Below are positions 24,363 through 34,094 of a stretch of DNA of 41,490 bases, piece after piece (position 1 is the first letter of the stretch; every line of letters begins with the position of its first letter). Origin of the DNA: Halobacteriales archaeon QS_9_68_17 (lineage in GTDB: Archaea > Halobacteriota > Halobacteria > Halobacteriales > Natronoarchaeaceae). The notes under the pieces were generated by a model. That model was not told the DNA's origin. It saw only the letters and a program-made list of their open reading frames with translations, and did no database searches. Both the position numbers and the translations under genes were made by a program. The stretch is taken from positions 130,004 through 171,493 of the forward strand of contig PXSA01000011.1 of assembly GCA_003023565.1 (NCBI GenBank), written 5' to 3'.

Positions 24363-26264
24363 ATGCGAGGGATCTTCGACCGGTTCGGAGCGACCGACGA
24401 CGGCCCGTGCGGGTGTCGACCGACGTTCGAGGACGACCGACTCGTCGTCGACGCCGACGACTGCGAGGGCGACGGCAGGCTCGCCGAGGAGGCCGACTGC
24501 CGGGCCGCGGTCGTGGACGCGCTGGTCGACCGAGACGCCGACGCGGTGCTCACCCGTTCGCACGGCGTCGAGCGCGCGTACGAGAGCGAGAGCGCGGCGT
24601 TGCTCGTCGCCGCCGGGCGCTTCGCCGAGAGCGTCGCCTTCCGCGACGAGACGCTGGCGGCGCAGGCGCGACGCGATCCGCTGTCCGCCGCCCGCGACGC
24701 CGCCGCCCGGGCGGACCCGGTGAGCGACATCGCCGCGGAAACGGGACTGATCGAACTGACCGAGCGCGTCGCGGGCTACGACGACGCGCTCCGCCCTGCC
24801 GTCGGAACGGTGGTCGCCGGCTCTCGCGTCCGGGAACGACCGCCCGCCGGCGCGGAACTGGCCGACGTTCGTGACATCGACACCGGCGCGACCGTGCGAG
24901 TTTACGCGCGCGATGGCGACGCGCTCCGGACCTACCACCTCGACCCGGTCGAAGACGACCTCTCCGCGGCCGCGACAGCGACGCTGGCCGAGGCGTACGA
25001 GGCGCTCGCGACCGGTGTCGTAGAGGGCGGCGACCGCGCGCCCGGCCGCGCCGTGCGTCGAGTCGCCGACGAGAGCGCACCGGTGACGACGCTCGCCGCG
25101 GTCCTCCGCAAACACGCGCGGGGGTTCGGCGTGCTGGAGGACCTGTTCGCCGACCCGCGCGTCACCGACGTGTACGCGACCGCGCCGGTCACCGAGAACG
25201 CGCTCCGGGTCGCGGTCGACGGCGAGACGATGCGGACGAACGTCCGACTCACGGCCGACGGCGCGGCGGCGCTCGCATCGGGGTTCAGGCGGACGAGCGG
25301 CCGGGCGTTCTCCCGGGCCGCGCCGACGTTAGACGCCGCCGCGGAGACGACCGCGGGCGAGCGCATCCGGGTCGCCGGCGTCACGGACCCGGTCAGTGAC
25401 GGCGTCGCCTTCGCCTTCCGCGACCGCGGCGAGGACGTCTGGACGCTCCCCGGTCTGGTGGCGAACGGGACCCTTCCGCCGGACGCCGCCGCCCTGCTGT
25501 CGGTCGCCGTCGAGCGCAGCGCCGCGGGCCTCGTCGCCGGCGCGCGCGGCGCGGGAAAGACGACGGCGCTCGGCGCGCTCCTCTGGGAACTCGCCGCCGC
25601 GACGCGGGTGGTCGCCATCGAGGACACGCCGGAACTCCCGGTCGCCGCGCTCCAGCGGGGCGGCCGCGACGTGCAGGCGATCCGCACGTCCGTCGACGAC
25701 GGCCCCGGCATCGCGCCGACGGAGGCGCTCCGCACCGCGCTCCGACTCGGCGAGGGGGCGCTCGTCCTCGGCGAGGTGCGCGGCGAGGAGGCGCGGGTGC
25801 TGTACGAGGCGATGCGCGTCGGCGCGAACGAGAGCGCGGTCCTCGGCACCATCCACGGCGAGGGCGGCGAGGGGGTCCGCGAACGCGTCGTCTCGGACCT
25901 CGGGGTCCCCGTCTCGTCGTTCGCGGCGACGGACGTGGTCGTCACGCTCGAAGCCTACCGCGACGGCGGCGAACGCTCGCGACGCGTCCGGTCGATCGAA
26001 GAGGTGGTCGCCGGCGATAGCGGCGTGCGCTTCGAACCGCTGTTCGCGGTCGAGGGAGGCGGTCTCTCTCCCACGGGACGACTCGCACACGGTGAAAGCC
26101 ACCTGCTCCAGACGCTCGCCCGCCCCGACGAGACGTACGCCGACCTGCGGGAGCGGATCGGCGACCGCGAGGCGCTGATGGCTCGTCTCGCCGCCGCCGA
26201 CCGCACGCGACCGGCCGACGTGACGACGGCGTACGCGGAAGCGAGACCCGACGGACGATGCTGA
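24363..26264 (+). CDS. Type IV pilus/type II secretion assembly ATPase (PilB/GspE-like)
   Basis: A 633-residue hexameric secretion ATPase. A variable N-terminal domain of about 240 residues begins with a Cys-containing GPCGCRP segment. The conserved N2 domain (FGVLEDLFADPRVTDVYAT) follows, and then the RecA-like core: Walker A GARGAGKTT at about 393-401, Asp box VVAIEDTPEL, Walker B GALVLGEVRGEE near 465 and the His box LGTIHGEGGEGV. It should power assembly of pilin-like subunits at the cytoplasmic membrane. The last 7 bases overlap the platform gene. It is the archaeal PilB rather than the archaellar FlaI, because no archaellin or fla-accessory genes are nearby. Confidence 0.93.
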   Translation: MRGIFDRFGATDDGPCGCRPTFEDDRLVVDADDCEGDGRLAEEADCRAAVVDALVDRDADAVLTRSHGVERAYESESAALLVAAGRFAESVAFRDETLAAQARRDPLSAARDAAARADPVSDIAAETGLIELTERVAGYDDALRPAVGTVVAGSRVRERPPAGAELADVRDIDTGATVRVYARDGDALRTYHLDPVEDDLSAAATATLAEAYEALATGVVEGGDRAPGRAVRRVADESAPVTTLAAVLRKHARGFGVLEDLFADPRVTDVYATAPVTENALRVAVDGETMRTNVRLTADGAAALASGFRRTSGRAFSRAAPTLDAAAETTAGERIRVAGVTDPVSDGVAFAFRDRGEDVWTLPGLVANGTLPPDAAALLSVAVERSAAGLVAGARGAGKTTALGALLWELAAATRVVAIEDTPELPVAALQRGGRDVQAIRTSVDDGPGIAPTEALRTALRLGEGALVLGEVRGEEARVLYEAMRVGANESAVLGTIHGEGGEGVRERVVSDLGVPVSSFAATDVVVTLEAYRDGGERSRRVRSIEEVVAGDSGVRFEPLFAVEGGGLSPTGRLAHGESHLLQTLARPDETYADLRERIGDREALMARLAAADRTRPADVTTAYAEARPDGRC

Positions 26265-27955
26265 CGGGGCTGCTTCGGAGCCTCGCTCGGTGGTCGCCGC
26301 TCGACGGCGACCCGGACGAGGACCTCCGGCGGTCGCTCGGCTTCCTCGACGCGGCGGTCCGGCCGGAGACGGTCGCTGCCGCGGGCTACGGTGCGGCGCT
26401 GGCGGTCGCCGCGCTCGCCGTTCCCGTGCTGGTCGTCGTCCCCGGTCGTTGGTCGCACGCGGCGCTGCTCGCCGCCGTCGCGGCGGCGCTGTCCGTCGGC
26501 TATGCGGTCCGTCGCGGTCCGGTCGTGCTCGCGCGCGCTCGACGGACCGCCGCGCTCGGCGACGCGCCGGGGCTGGTCGCCCGTGCCGTGTTGCGGATGC
26601 AGATCGAACCGGCGGTGGAGACGGCGGCGGCGTTCGCCGCGGAGACGGGGCGGGGACCGCTGGCGGAGAGCCTCGCGGCGCACGTCCGGCGCGCCGACGG
26701 GACGCCGCGCGCCGGGCTCTCGGGCTTCGCCGACGAGTGGGACGCGTGGTTCCCGGCGCTCACCCGCTCGACGCACCTTCTCGCGGCCGCCGCGGCGGCA
26801 CCGACGGGCGAGCGCGCCCGAACGCTCGACCGCGCGCTGACCGCGGCGCTGGACGGGACCCGAGAGCGGATGGCGGCGTTCGCGAGCGACGTCCACGCGC
26901 CGGCGACCGGCCTGTACGCGTTCGGCGTCCTGCTCCCGCTGGCGCTGGTCGCCGTCGTGCCGGCGGCCGGCGTCGCGGGCGCGCCCGTCACGCTCCCGCT
27001 GTTCGTCTTCGCGTACGACGCGGTGCTTCCGCTCGGCCTCGTCGCGGGGAGCGCGTGGCTGCTCCTCCGCCGGCCCGTCGCCTTCCCGCCGCCCGCCGTC
27101 TCGCGGTCGCATCCCGACGTTCCGGACCGGCGCTGGCCGCCGGTCGCGCTCGGCGTCGCCGCCGGCGGCCTCGGGGCGGCGGGGAGCGCGCTGTTTCTCC
27201 CGGCGTGGACGGCGTGGATAGCCGCGGTCGGCGCGGGGGTCGGTGCGGCGCTCGTCCGCTGGTACCGACCGATCGTCGAGGTCCGATCGCACGTCCGGTC
27301 GGTCGAGGACGGCCTCGTCGACGCGCTCTATCTGGTCGGTCGCCGCGTCGCGGAGGGCGAGGCGGTCGAGACAGCCGTCGAACGGGCCGGCGGCGAGGTC
27401 GGCGGGGCGACCGGCGAGATGCTGACCGCCGCGAGCAGGCGGGGCCGCCAACTCGGCGTCGGAGTCCGCGAGTCGTTTCTGGGCGAGTACGGCGCGCTCG
27501 CGGACGTTCCGAGCCCGCGGACTCGAAGCACTGCCGCGCTCCTCGCTATCGCGGCGACCGAGGGCCGACCCGCCGGGCGCGCGGTCGTCGCGATGGCCGA
27601 CCACGTGGAGGAACTCCAGACGGTCGAGCGCGAGGCGCGTCACGAACTCGCCCGCGTAACGGGGACGCTCCGGAGCACGGCGAGCGCGTTCGGCCCGCTC
27701 GTGGCCGGGACGACGGTCGCCCTCGCCGGCGGCATCGGCGGCGCGGACCTCGGCGGAAGCGCCCTCCCCGTCGCCGGGTTAGGGCTGGCGGTCGGTGTCT
27801 ACGTCCTCCTGCTCGCGACCGTCCTCGCGGCGCTCTCGGCGGGACTCGAACACGGTCTCGACCGCGCGGTCGTCGGTTACCGGACCGGCCGCGCGCTCTG
27901 CTCGGCCACGGTCGTGTACCTCGTCGCGTTCGCCGCGGGCGGCGCGCTGGTGTGA
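26258..27955 (+). CDS. Type IV pilus platform membrane protein (PilC/TadC, T2SS F family)
   Basis: A 565-residue polytopic protein that partners the upstream ATPase. It carries two T2SSF-like cytoplasmic helical domains (about 90-200 and 345-480) separated by paired membrane helices, with further helices around 45-90, 210-265, 290-335 and 485-560. The second domain contains LVDALYLVGRRVAEGEAVETAVERAGGEV, a typical TadC/FlaJ pattern. Membrane-proximal loops are basic. Overlap with pilB by 7 bases indicates coupling and stoichiometric synthesis. Confidence 0.9.
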   Translation: MLTGLLRSLARWSPLDGDPDEDLRRSLGFLDAAVRPETVAAAGYGAALAVAALAVPVLVVVPGRWSHAALLAAVAAALSVGYAVRRGPVVLARARRTAALGDAPGLVARAVLRMQIEPAVETAAAFAAETGRGPLAESLAAHVRRADGTPRAGLSGFADEWDAWFPALTRSTHLLAAAAAAPTGERARTLDRALTAALDGTRERMAAFASDVHAPATGLYAFGVLLPLALVAVVPAAGVAGAPVTLPLFVFAYDAVLPLGLVAGSAWLLLRRPVAFPPPAVSRSHPDVPDRRWPPVALGVAAGGLGAAGSALFLPAWTAWIAAVGAGVGAALVRWYRPIVEVRSHVRSVEDGLVDALYLVGRRVAEGEAVETAVERAGGEVGGATGEMLTAASRRGRQLGVGVRESFLGEYGALADVPSPRTRSTAALLAIAATEGRPAGRAVVAMADHVEELQTVEREARHELARVTGTLRSTASAFGPLVAGTTVALAGGIGGADLGGSALPVAGLGLAVGVYVLLLATVLAALSAGLEHGLDRAVVGYRTGRALCSATVVYLVAFAAGGALV

Positions 27956-27957
27956 AC

Positions 27958-27964
27958 GTTTAAG
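27958..27964 (+). promoter_or_regulatory. Internal TATA box within pilus-like locus
   Basis: GTTTAAG just after the pilC-like stop and 26-32 bases before the next ATG. The four distal genes may thus have their own leaderless transcript, separable from the ATPase/platform genes. Confidence 0.5.
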
Positions 27965-27989
27965 CCGGAGAGCGCGGCGAAGGCGGGCC

Positions 27990-28460
27990 ATGTTCGACGC
28001 GCCAGTGGACACGTGGTATCTCACCCTCGGCGTGGCGCTCGCCGGCGTCGCGTTCGCCGGCGTCGCCACCGACCTCCCCGGTCACGCCCCGCCGGACGCG
28101 GCCGGCGCGGCCGCGACTATCGACGCCGTCGCGGCGGGCGACCGCCCGGGAACCGCCGAGCATCCCGTCGACGCGCCGGAGGTCAAACTCGGGCCGCACA
28201 GGATCGCTTTGCGCGACGACGGCGGCACCGCGAGCGAGACGTTCGCCTACGGCCCCGTGACGCCGGTCGCCGACGGGTCGGCGCTGGAAGCCGTTCTCCG
28301 CGGCGCGGACCCGTCGCACGTCTTCGGCACGCCAGCCGCGTTCAGGCGCGTCGCCGCCGGCGCTCGGGCGCGCGACCCCGAGTGGCGGCGCACCGAGGGG
28401 CGAATCGTCGTTCGAACCGTCTCCTGGGAGGGTACCCGTGTCACGCTCGTCGACGGGTAG
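27990..28460 (+). CDS. Pilus-locus secreted protein, unknown (DUF7283-like)
   Basis: A 156-residue protein with a short cytoplasmic start (MFDAPVDTW), one hydrophobic helix (YLTLGVALAGVAFAGVAT), then an extracellular domain with HPVDAPEVKLGPHRIALRDDGG and a C-terminal strand pair (RIVVRTVSWEGTRVTLVDG). No Cys, no catalytic motif. From memory this is DUF7283. The ATG at 27990 follows its own TATA box; in-frame sequence upstream belongs to pilC. It overlaps the next gene by 23 bases. A pilin-like or minor-subunit role is inferred from context. Confidence 0.75.
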   Translation: MFDAPVDTWYLTLGVALAGVAFAGVATDLPGHAPPDAAGAAATIDAVAAGDRPGTAEHPVDAPEVKLGPHRIALRDDGGTASETFAYGPVTPVADGSALEAVLRGADPSHVFGTPAAFRRVAAGARARDPEWRRTEGRIVVRTVSWEGTRVTLVDG

Positions 28461-28827
28461 GGGCCAGACCGAGCCGCTGGCCGTTCTCGCCGCGCTGTTC
28501 GCGGTCGGGGCCGGGCTAACGCTGTACGCCGGGGTCGTCGACACGACGCTCGGCCAGCGCGAGACCCCTGACGCGGACCCGACGCTCGACCGGGTTCGCA
28601 GCGCGGTCACCGAGAACGGCGTCGTCGACCCGTCGGCGCTCGACGCGGCACTCGCGGCCGCGCCGGACGGTCACCGCGTCCGACTGACGCTGACGGCCGA
28701 CGGACGGGAGTGGGCGGCCGGCCCCGAGACGCCGCCGGACGCACGGTCCGCCTCCCGGACAGTGAGCGTCCGCGTCGCGCCGGGAACGGTCCGAACCGGC
28801 CGACTCCGCGTGGAGGTGTGGTCGTGA
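28438..28827 (+). CDS. Pilin-like small secreted protein (DUF7285-like)
   Basis: A 129-residue protein starting at GTG inside the end of the previous gene. The N-terminus SRSSTGRGQTEPLAVLAALFAVGAGLTLYAG resembles an archaeal pilin-type leader, with a short basic Gly-containing segment, Gln-Thr-Glu and a hydrophobic helix; cleavage before or after Gly-Gln by a prepilin peptidase is plausible. The rest is a small beta-rich domain (HRVRLTLTADGREW, SRTVSVRVAPGTVR). From memory DUF7285. The stop overlaps the next GTG (GTGA). Candidate structural or minor pilin. Confidence 0.75.
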   Translation: MSRSSTGRGQTEPLAVLAALFAVGAGLTLYAGVVDTTLGQRETPDADPTLDRVRSAVTENGVVDPSALDAALAAAPDGHRVRLTLTADGREWAAGPETPPDARSASRTVSVRVAPGTVRTGRLRVEVWS

Positions 28828-29660
28828 CCGACCGCGCCGTCAGCACGGTCGTCGACGCCGTGCTCTGCCTGCTGCTGGTCAGCGGGGCGGTCGCGACGCT
28901 GGTCGTCCTCCCCGAGGAGCGGGAGCCGTCACGCCCCGACAGCGCCGACGCAGCGGCCGACGCGCTCGGCGCGAGCACCGCGCGTGTGAACTACACGCTC
29001 GCCGCCGACCGGGCTCCGGAGCGCTCCGCACACGGCACGCTCGCCGAGCACCTCGCCGACGCCGCCGTGGCGAACGCGACGGTCCGCGGCCGGCCGGTCT
29101 CGAACGCGAGCGACGGCTTCGAGCGGGCGGCGACGGCGCTCGTCGCGGCGGAGCTATCCCGTTCGAACGTCTCCCTCGCGGTTCGGGCGCGCTGGGAGCC
29201 GTATCCGAACGCGTCGGTCGCCGGGGCGGTGACCGCGGGCGACGCGCCGCCGCGGGGGGCCGACGTCCACGTTGCGACCCTGACGGTGCCGAGCGGAGCG
29301 AGGACGACCGCCGCGGACGCCCGCGCCGCGGCCGATACCGGCTATCGGAGCGTCGCCCGCGTCGCTGCCCGCGGCGTCGTCGAGACGCTATTCCCGCCGG
29401 ACGCGACTGCGCTGTCGCTTCAGGACCCCGCGACGAGCGCGGTCACTGCCGCCCGGTACCGCCGCGCAGGGTCGCTGTGCGGAACCCGACTCGGGGTCGA
29501 GGGGCCGGGCGACGTCTCGCGCGCGAACGACCGCCTCGTGGACGCGCTCGTCGACGAGTTCGCGGCCGACCTCGCGGACCGGTACGACACGCCTCGCGCC
29601 GCCGCCGACGCCGTCACCGTCGGCGAGGTCCGGATCACGGTCAGGACGTGGGAGCGATGA
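28824..29660 (+). CDS. Pilin-like secreted protein, unknown (DUF7284-like)
   Basis: A 278-residue protein starting at a GTG that overlaps the previous stop. VTDRAVSTVVDAVLCLLLVSGAVATLVV forms a pilin-like N-terminus: RAVS before a hydrophobic helix recalls the archaeal pilin pattern. Several NxS/T sequons (VNYT, ANAT, SNAS, SNVS, PNAS) lie in the extracellular part, so the protein may be N-glycosylated. Ala-rich helical segments alternate with strands such as DVHVATLTVPSG and EVRITVRTWER. From memory DUF7284. The stop overlaps the next ATG. Confidence 0.75.
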   Translation: MTDRAVSTVVDAVLCLLLVSGAVATLVVLPEEREPSRPDSADAAADALGASTARVNYTLAADRAPERSAHGTLAEHLADAAVANATVRGRPVSNASDGFERAATALVAAELSRSNVSLAVRARWEPYPNASVAGAVTAGDAPPRGADVHVATLTVPSGARTTAADARAAADTGYRSVARVAARGVVETLFPPDATALSLQDPATSAVTAARYRRAGSLCGTRLGVEGPGDVSRANDRLVDALVDEFAADLADRYDTPRAAADAVTVGEVRITVRTWER

Positions 29661-32600
29661 GACTGGCCGACGACGACCGCGCCCGGGTCCCGTTCGCGCT
29701 GGTGGGCGTGCTCCTGCTGGTGAGCAGCGCGACCCTCGGCGTCTCGCTGGTCTCCGACGACCGGGGCGGCGCGGACCTGGACGCGGACGCAGCGATGGAC
29801 CGCGGGAACGCCGCGACACAGACCGCGGTCCGGAGCGCCGTCGCCGACGCGAGCAGGCGGGCGGCGGCCGACCCGGTCGTCACCCCCACTACCTGCGGAT
29901 CCGGGTCTACCTCGCCGTCCGGGACCGCCTCACCGCGGTCGACGAGCGCGTCAGGAGCGCTCGGGTTCGGGCGTCGCTCCCGCCGGTCACGGACGCGTCG
30001 TCGCTCCGGGCGGCGAAGCGCCGCGTGTCGGTCGAGCGCGACGGCGAGGGTCGTCTCCGCGTCGCCGTCGAGAACGTCACGCTGACCGCAGCGCGGGACG
30101 GCGATCGGATCGCGAGCGAGGAGCGGTCGGTCCGCGTCACGGTCCCGACGCCGGCGCTCCTCCTGCACGACCGGGTCGAACGGTACGAGGAGCGACTGAA
30201 CCGCGGCGTGTTCGACGGACCGGGCTTCGGCCGGCGATTCACGGCCCGCCTCTACGCGATGGCGTGGGCGCGCGGCTACGCCCAGTACGGCGGCGGACCG
30301 ATCTCGAACGTCGTCGCGAACCGCCACGTCGAACTCGCCGCCAACGGGGCGGCGCTGGAGACGCAGCGCGCCGTGTTCGGCCGTGCTGACCCGGGCGGCC
30401 GAGCGGGCCTCGCTCGCGGTACCGCACGCGTCGGACTCACCGACGCCTTAGCCGGCAGCGGCGTCGGGGGACAGGAGTGGGTGGACTACGTCCTCGGCAA
30501 CGGCGACCCGCCGAGCGGTTCGATCCCCGGTCACGCCGCCGCGGCGAGCGGCGGGCTCTCGCCGTCGGGGACGACCACCGTCGGGGTGAACCACACCGCC
30601 GACGTGGCGACGTACGACCTGCTCGCCGGCGGCACCGGGGAGCGAAGGCTCGACGCCGTCCTCGACGACGCCTACACGGTCGACGTCCGTCTCGCAACCG
30701 ACGTAGGGACGGAATACTCGGAGCCGGAATCGCTGACCGAACCCGCGGGCGACGGCTGGGAGCTGAACGACACGTCGGAGCGGACGACCTACGAGGTCGC
30801 CGACGGAGCGGCGAGCGCGCCCGCGGCCGGGGACGGGTGGCACGAACTGGCGACGTACCGACGGGTCGTGCTGGAGACCACGGTCGCCCACCGCGAGTGG
30901 ACGCGGGAGAACGAGACGGCGACGACGGTGGACCGCTGGTCGACTCGCTACCGCGTCGGTCTCCGGGTCGTCGGGAGCCACTCGGCCGGTCCGCTCGTCC
31001 CGGACAGGCCGGTCGCCGGGGTCCACCGACGCGGCGGCGCGCTTGGCGGCCCGAACCTCGCGGGGGTCGCGCGCCGGGCGACCCGAACGCTCGTGACCGA
31101 CCGCGGGGGCGCGGAGACGCTGGCGCGGCGCGCGGTCACCGACGCCGACGTGACGGAGAGCGCGTCGGTCGCGGGGCGTCAGCCCAGCGACCTCGACCGG
31201 TGGGTCTACCGCGACCTGACGCGCCTGCGCGACCGCGTCCGCAACGTCTCCGTCACGGTCGAGCGGGGGGCACTGGGCACGAGCGCCAACCCGCCGGCCG
31301 AACTCGCCGCGACGCTGCGAGACCGCCGGGCGGAGTTCGTCGACGCGCCCGACCGGTACGACGGCGTCGCGGACAGAGCCCGCGTCGCCGCCCGCGCCGC
31401 GTACGTGGACCGGACGGTCTCGCGTCTGGAACAGCGGGGAGACGCCCTCGACGAGACGCAGTCGGAGTTCAACGACGCGCTCGGGAGTATCGGCGGCGTT
31501 ACCGGTGATCGGCTCGACGCCCTGCTGGAGGTCCACGAGGAGGTCACCCGCCCCGGGCGACACCTCGTGAGCGCGGACGGGGGTGCGATGGCGGTTCGGG
31601 TCGACGGCGCGCCGTCGTACCTCACCCTCAACGCCGTCGACAGCGACCGCCTCTCGTCGGTGTCGTCGGGCGCGACGTACCACCCCCTCGCCGCCCGAAA
31701 CGTGAACGTGGCGACGGTCCCCTACGGCGACGCCGCCGACGCGATCACGGGGAAGTTCGTCGAGGACACCACGCGGGTCGACCTCCGGACTGCGGCGCGG
31801 ACCCTCCGCGAGACGAACCGCGTCCTCGCGGTGACTGACGACGCGACGCTTGCGGACCGCCGCGACGAGTTGCGGGAGGCGGTCCGACCGGCGCTGGCGA
31901 GCGCGAAGGCGGAGACGGCGGCGGAACTGGCCGCAGCGACGGCGCTCGGAGAGGACGAGGCCACCGAAGCGACGACCGTCGGTCTCCGCCGCTGGGACTC
32001 CACCGGGGCCAGAGCGCTGGCGATGGCGAACGGGTCGGCCGCGGGGGCGATAGCCGACGCCGCGGCCGCCCGGGGCGACACGCCGGGCGGAGAGGTGTGG
32101 CGCGACAGGGTCCGCACCCGCCTCGACGTGGCGACGACGCGAGCGACCGCAGCCCAGTCCGTGCGCCCGCCCGAGGGCGCGGTCCGCGACACGGCCGACC
32201 GCCTCCGCGCCGTCGCCCGCGACCGCATTCAGGCCGCCGTCGAACAGCGCCTCGAGAACGCGTCGGAGCGACTGACGAAGCGGCTGACGAAGGGTCGGAC
32301 GGCGGTTCCGGCCGGCGTCCCGGTGACCCCGGTCCCGGGCTACTGGTACGCCACGGTCAACGCCTGGCAGGTGAACGTCAGCGGCGAGTACGCGCGCTTC
32401 ACCGTCCGAACGGGCCGCGACGCGCCCACGGCCCCGGGCGGCACCGTCGCCTACTCCCGCGACGGATCGATGGTATCGATGGACGTGGACGGCGACGGGG
32501 ACGGGGACCGTCTGGGCCGCGCGACGCGGGTGTCGTTCGAGGCCGAGACGACCGTCCTCGTGGCGGTACCGCCGGGCAAGAGCGGCGTCGGCGACGTGGA

Positions 32601-32664
32601 CGGCCAGCGAACGGAGGAGTCCCCCGGGTGGCCCGAGGCGGGGACGACTCCGACGGCGATGTGA
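29657..32664 (+). pseudogene. About 1000-residue pilus-locus membrane-anchored protein, frameshifted (DUF7286-like)
   Basis: The ATG at 29657 overlaps the previous stop and begins MRLADDDRARVPFALVGVLLLVSS, a one-helix anchor. After RRAAADPVVT the frame turns to non-haloarchaeal sequence at a C5 run (29883-29887), while coding resumes one base back as HYLRIRVYLAVRDRLTAVDERV and continues unbroken to 32664. The expected segment between PVVT and YLRIRVYL also seems short by some 15-20 residues, so a deletion of non-triplet length is likely. The long second part is extracellular, with NxS/T sequons, helical Ala-rich arms and a beta segment near the end (YWYATVNAWQVNVSGEYARF). From memory DUF7286; a surface adhesin or filament component is speculation. 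Confidence 0.75.
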
Positions 32665-32698
32665 TAGGCACTTGTACCGCGATCGCATACGTCGGGCC

Positions 32699-33127
32699 AT
32701 GTTCCACGAGCAGCGGACGGACGTCGACGGACTGTCGCCGGGGGACCTGCGGGCGGAGTACGAGGCGGACCTCGCCGAGGCGGTCGAAGCCGTCGGCATC
32801 GACGCGGCCAGCGAGGAGACGGCCCTCGACCGCGACCGGCTTGCGGCGCTCGCAGGCGGCGAGTCGCCGTCGCTGAGCCTGGAGGAGGCCGCGCGGGTCC
32901 AGTCGCTCGCCGACGGCGTCGCGGACCCGGAGACGGTCGCCGAGATGGCCTGCGAACACCTCCTGCTGGGGATGACGACCGGCGTGATGGACGTCGACGC
33001 CCTCGCGCGCGGTCTGGACATCGGGCTGGACCCGAAGGAGGTCCAGCAGAAGATCGAGCGGCGCGCCCCGATGAGTTTCGAGGAGTTCGTCCGCATTCAG
33101 CACGTGATCGCGAGCGGCCAGCCGTAG
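32699..33127 (+). CDS. Small haloarchaeal protein (DUF5791-like)
   Basis: A 142-residue acidic, helical, soluble protein beginning MFHEQRTDVDGLSPGDLRAEYE. It has a central LSLEEAARVQSLADG and a C-terminal helical repeat (MDVDALARGLDIGLDPKEVQQKIERRAPMSFEEFVRIQH) that looks like a small DNA-binding or protein-binding helical fold. I recall this as haloarchaeal DUF5791. The ATG at 32699 is used; a Met nine codons upstream overlaps the promoter region. It is transcribed in the same direction as the pilus-like locus, 34 bases after it; whether it belongs to that operon is unclear. Confidence 0.78.
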   Translation: MFHEQRTDVDGLSPGDLRAEYEADLAEAVEAVGIDAASEETALDRDRLAALAGGESPSLSLEEAARVQSLADGVADPETVAEMACEHLLLGMTTGVMDVDALARGLDIGLDPKEVQQKIERRAPMSFEEFVRIQHVIASGQP

Positions 33128-33158
33128 CTACTACGTCGCTGCGCTCGAACCACCGGCC

Positions 33159-34055
33159 ATGAACGTCGTCATTCTGGGCTGTGGCTACGTCGGCCTCAAA
33201 CTCGGTCGACAACTGCGCGAGCGCGGTCACGAGGTCGTCGGCGTCCGGCGGTCGGCAGACGGCATCGAGGCGGTACAGCGGGCGGGGCTGGAGGCCGTGC
33301 AGGCGGACGTGACGGATCCGGACGACCTCGACCGCGTTCCGGACGCCGACGCGGTCGTGTTCGCCGCCAGTTCCGGCGGCCGCGGCGCGGACGCCGCCCG
33401 GCGGGTGTACGTCGACGGGTTGCGGACGACGATCGAGGGGTTCGGTTCGCGGTCGTCGCCGCCGGAACGGCTGGTGTACACGTCGAGCACGGGCGTCTAC
33501 GGCGACCACGGCGGCGACTGGGTCGACGAGGAGACGCCGCTCGAACCGACGACCGAGAAGACCGAGGTGCTGGTCGAGGCGGAGCGGATCGCTCGCGAGA
33601 CGGCCGCAGACTACGGCATCGACGGTACCGTCGCCCGGTACGCGGGGCTGTACGGTCCGGACAGGTATCGGCTGGAGCGCTACATCGAGGGTCCCGTCAC
33701 GGAGGGGTACCTGAACATGGTCCACCGCGACGACGCCGCCGGGGCCGTCCGAGACCTCTTAGAGGAGGATCTGGCGCGGGACGAGGCGGTGCTCGTCGTC
33801 GACGACGAACCGGTCTCCAAGTGGGAGTTCGCGGACTGGCTGGCGACGGAGTGTGGCGAGGACCCGCCAGAGAAGCGCACGAAGGAAGAACGGCTGGCCG
33901 AGGCGGACCTCTCCGAGGCGGCGCGGCGGCGCGTCCAGACGAGCAAGCGCTGTTCGAACGACAGGCTCCGGGCGCTCGGCTACGATCCGGCGTATCCGAC
34001 CTTCAAAGCGGGGTACGCGGCCGCCGTCGACGAGTACCTCGCGGACGGCCCGTAG
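33159..34055 (+). CDS. NAD-dependent epimerase/dehydratase-like protein (extended SDR)
   Basis: A 298-residue extended SDR. The N-terminal Rossmann motif VVILGCGYVGLKLGRQL binds NAD(P). The active-site region YTSSTGVYGDHGG supplies Ser and Tyr, but the usual YxxxK is represented by a TEKTEVLVEAE segment, so Tyr/Lys placement is atypical, as in the YeeZ/SC104-like group. NMVHRDDAAGAV and the C-terminal LRALGYDPAYPTFKAGY are typical. The reaction is unknown; these proteins are often annotated only as sugar-nucleotide epimerase-like. Confidence 0.85.
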   Translation: MNVVILGCGYVGLKLGRQLRERGHEVVGVRRSADGIEAVQRAGLEAVQADVTDPDDLDRVPDADAVVFAASSGGRGADAARRVYVDGLRTTIEGFGSRSSPPERLVYTSSTGVYGDHGGDWVDEETPLEPTTEKTEVLVEAERIARETAADYGIDGTVARYAGLYGPDRYRLERYIEGPVTEGYLNMVHRDDAAGAVRDLLEEDLARDEAVLVVDDEPVSKWEFADWLATECGEDPPEKRTKEERLAEADLSEAARRRVQTSKRCSNDRLRALGYDPAYPTFKAGYAAAVDEYLADGP

Positions 34056-34094
34056 TGGGGAAGATTCTTGTTCGTTCGTAAAAAGGTGAGGGGT

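Noticed and set aside
30448..33096. 882-codon minus-strand open frame opposite the large pilus-locus gene
   Set aside because: It arises from GC-rich third-position bias; the plus-strand product has membrane anchor, sequons and acidic composition, the minus one does not resemble any protein.
34068..34094. TTG start for the DHH protein
   Set aside because: The added residues (LFVRKKVRG) are basic and lie in promoter-like sequence; ATG at 34095 gives a normal N-terminus.
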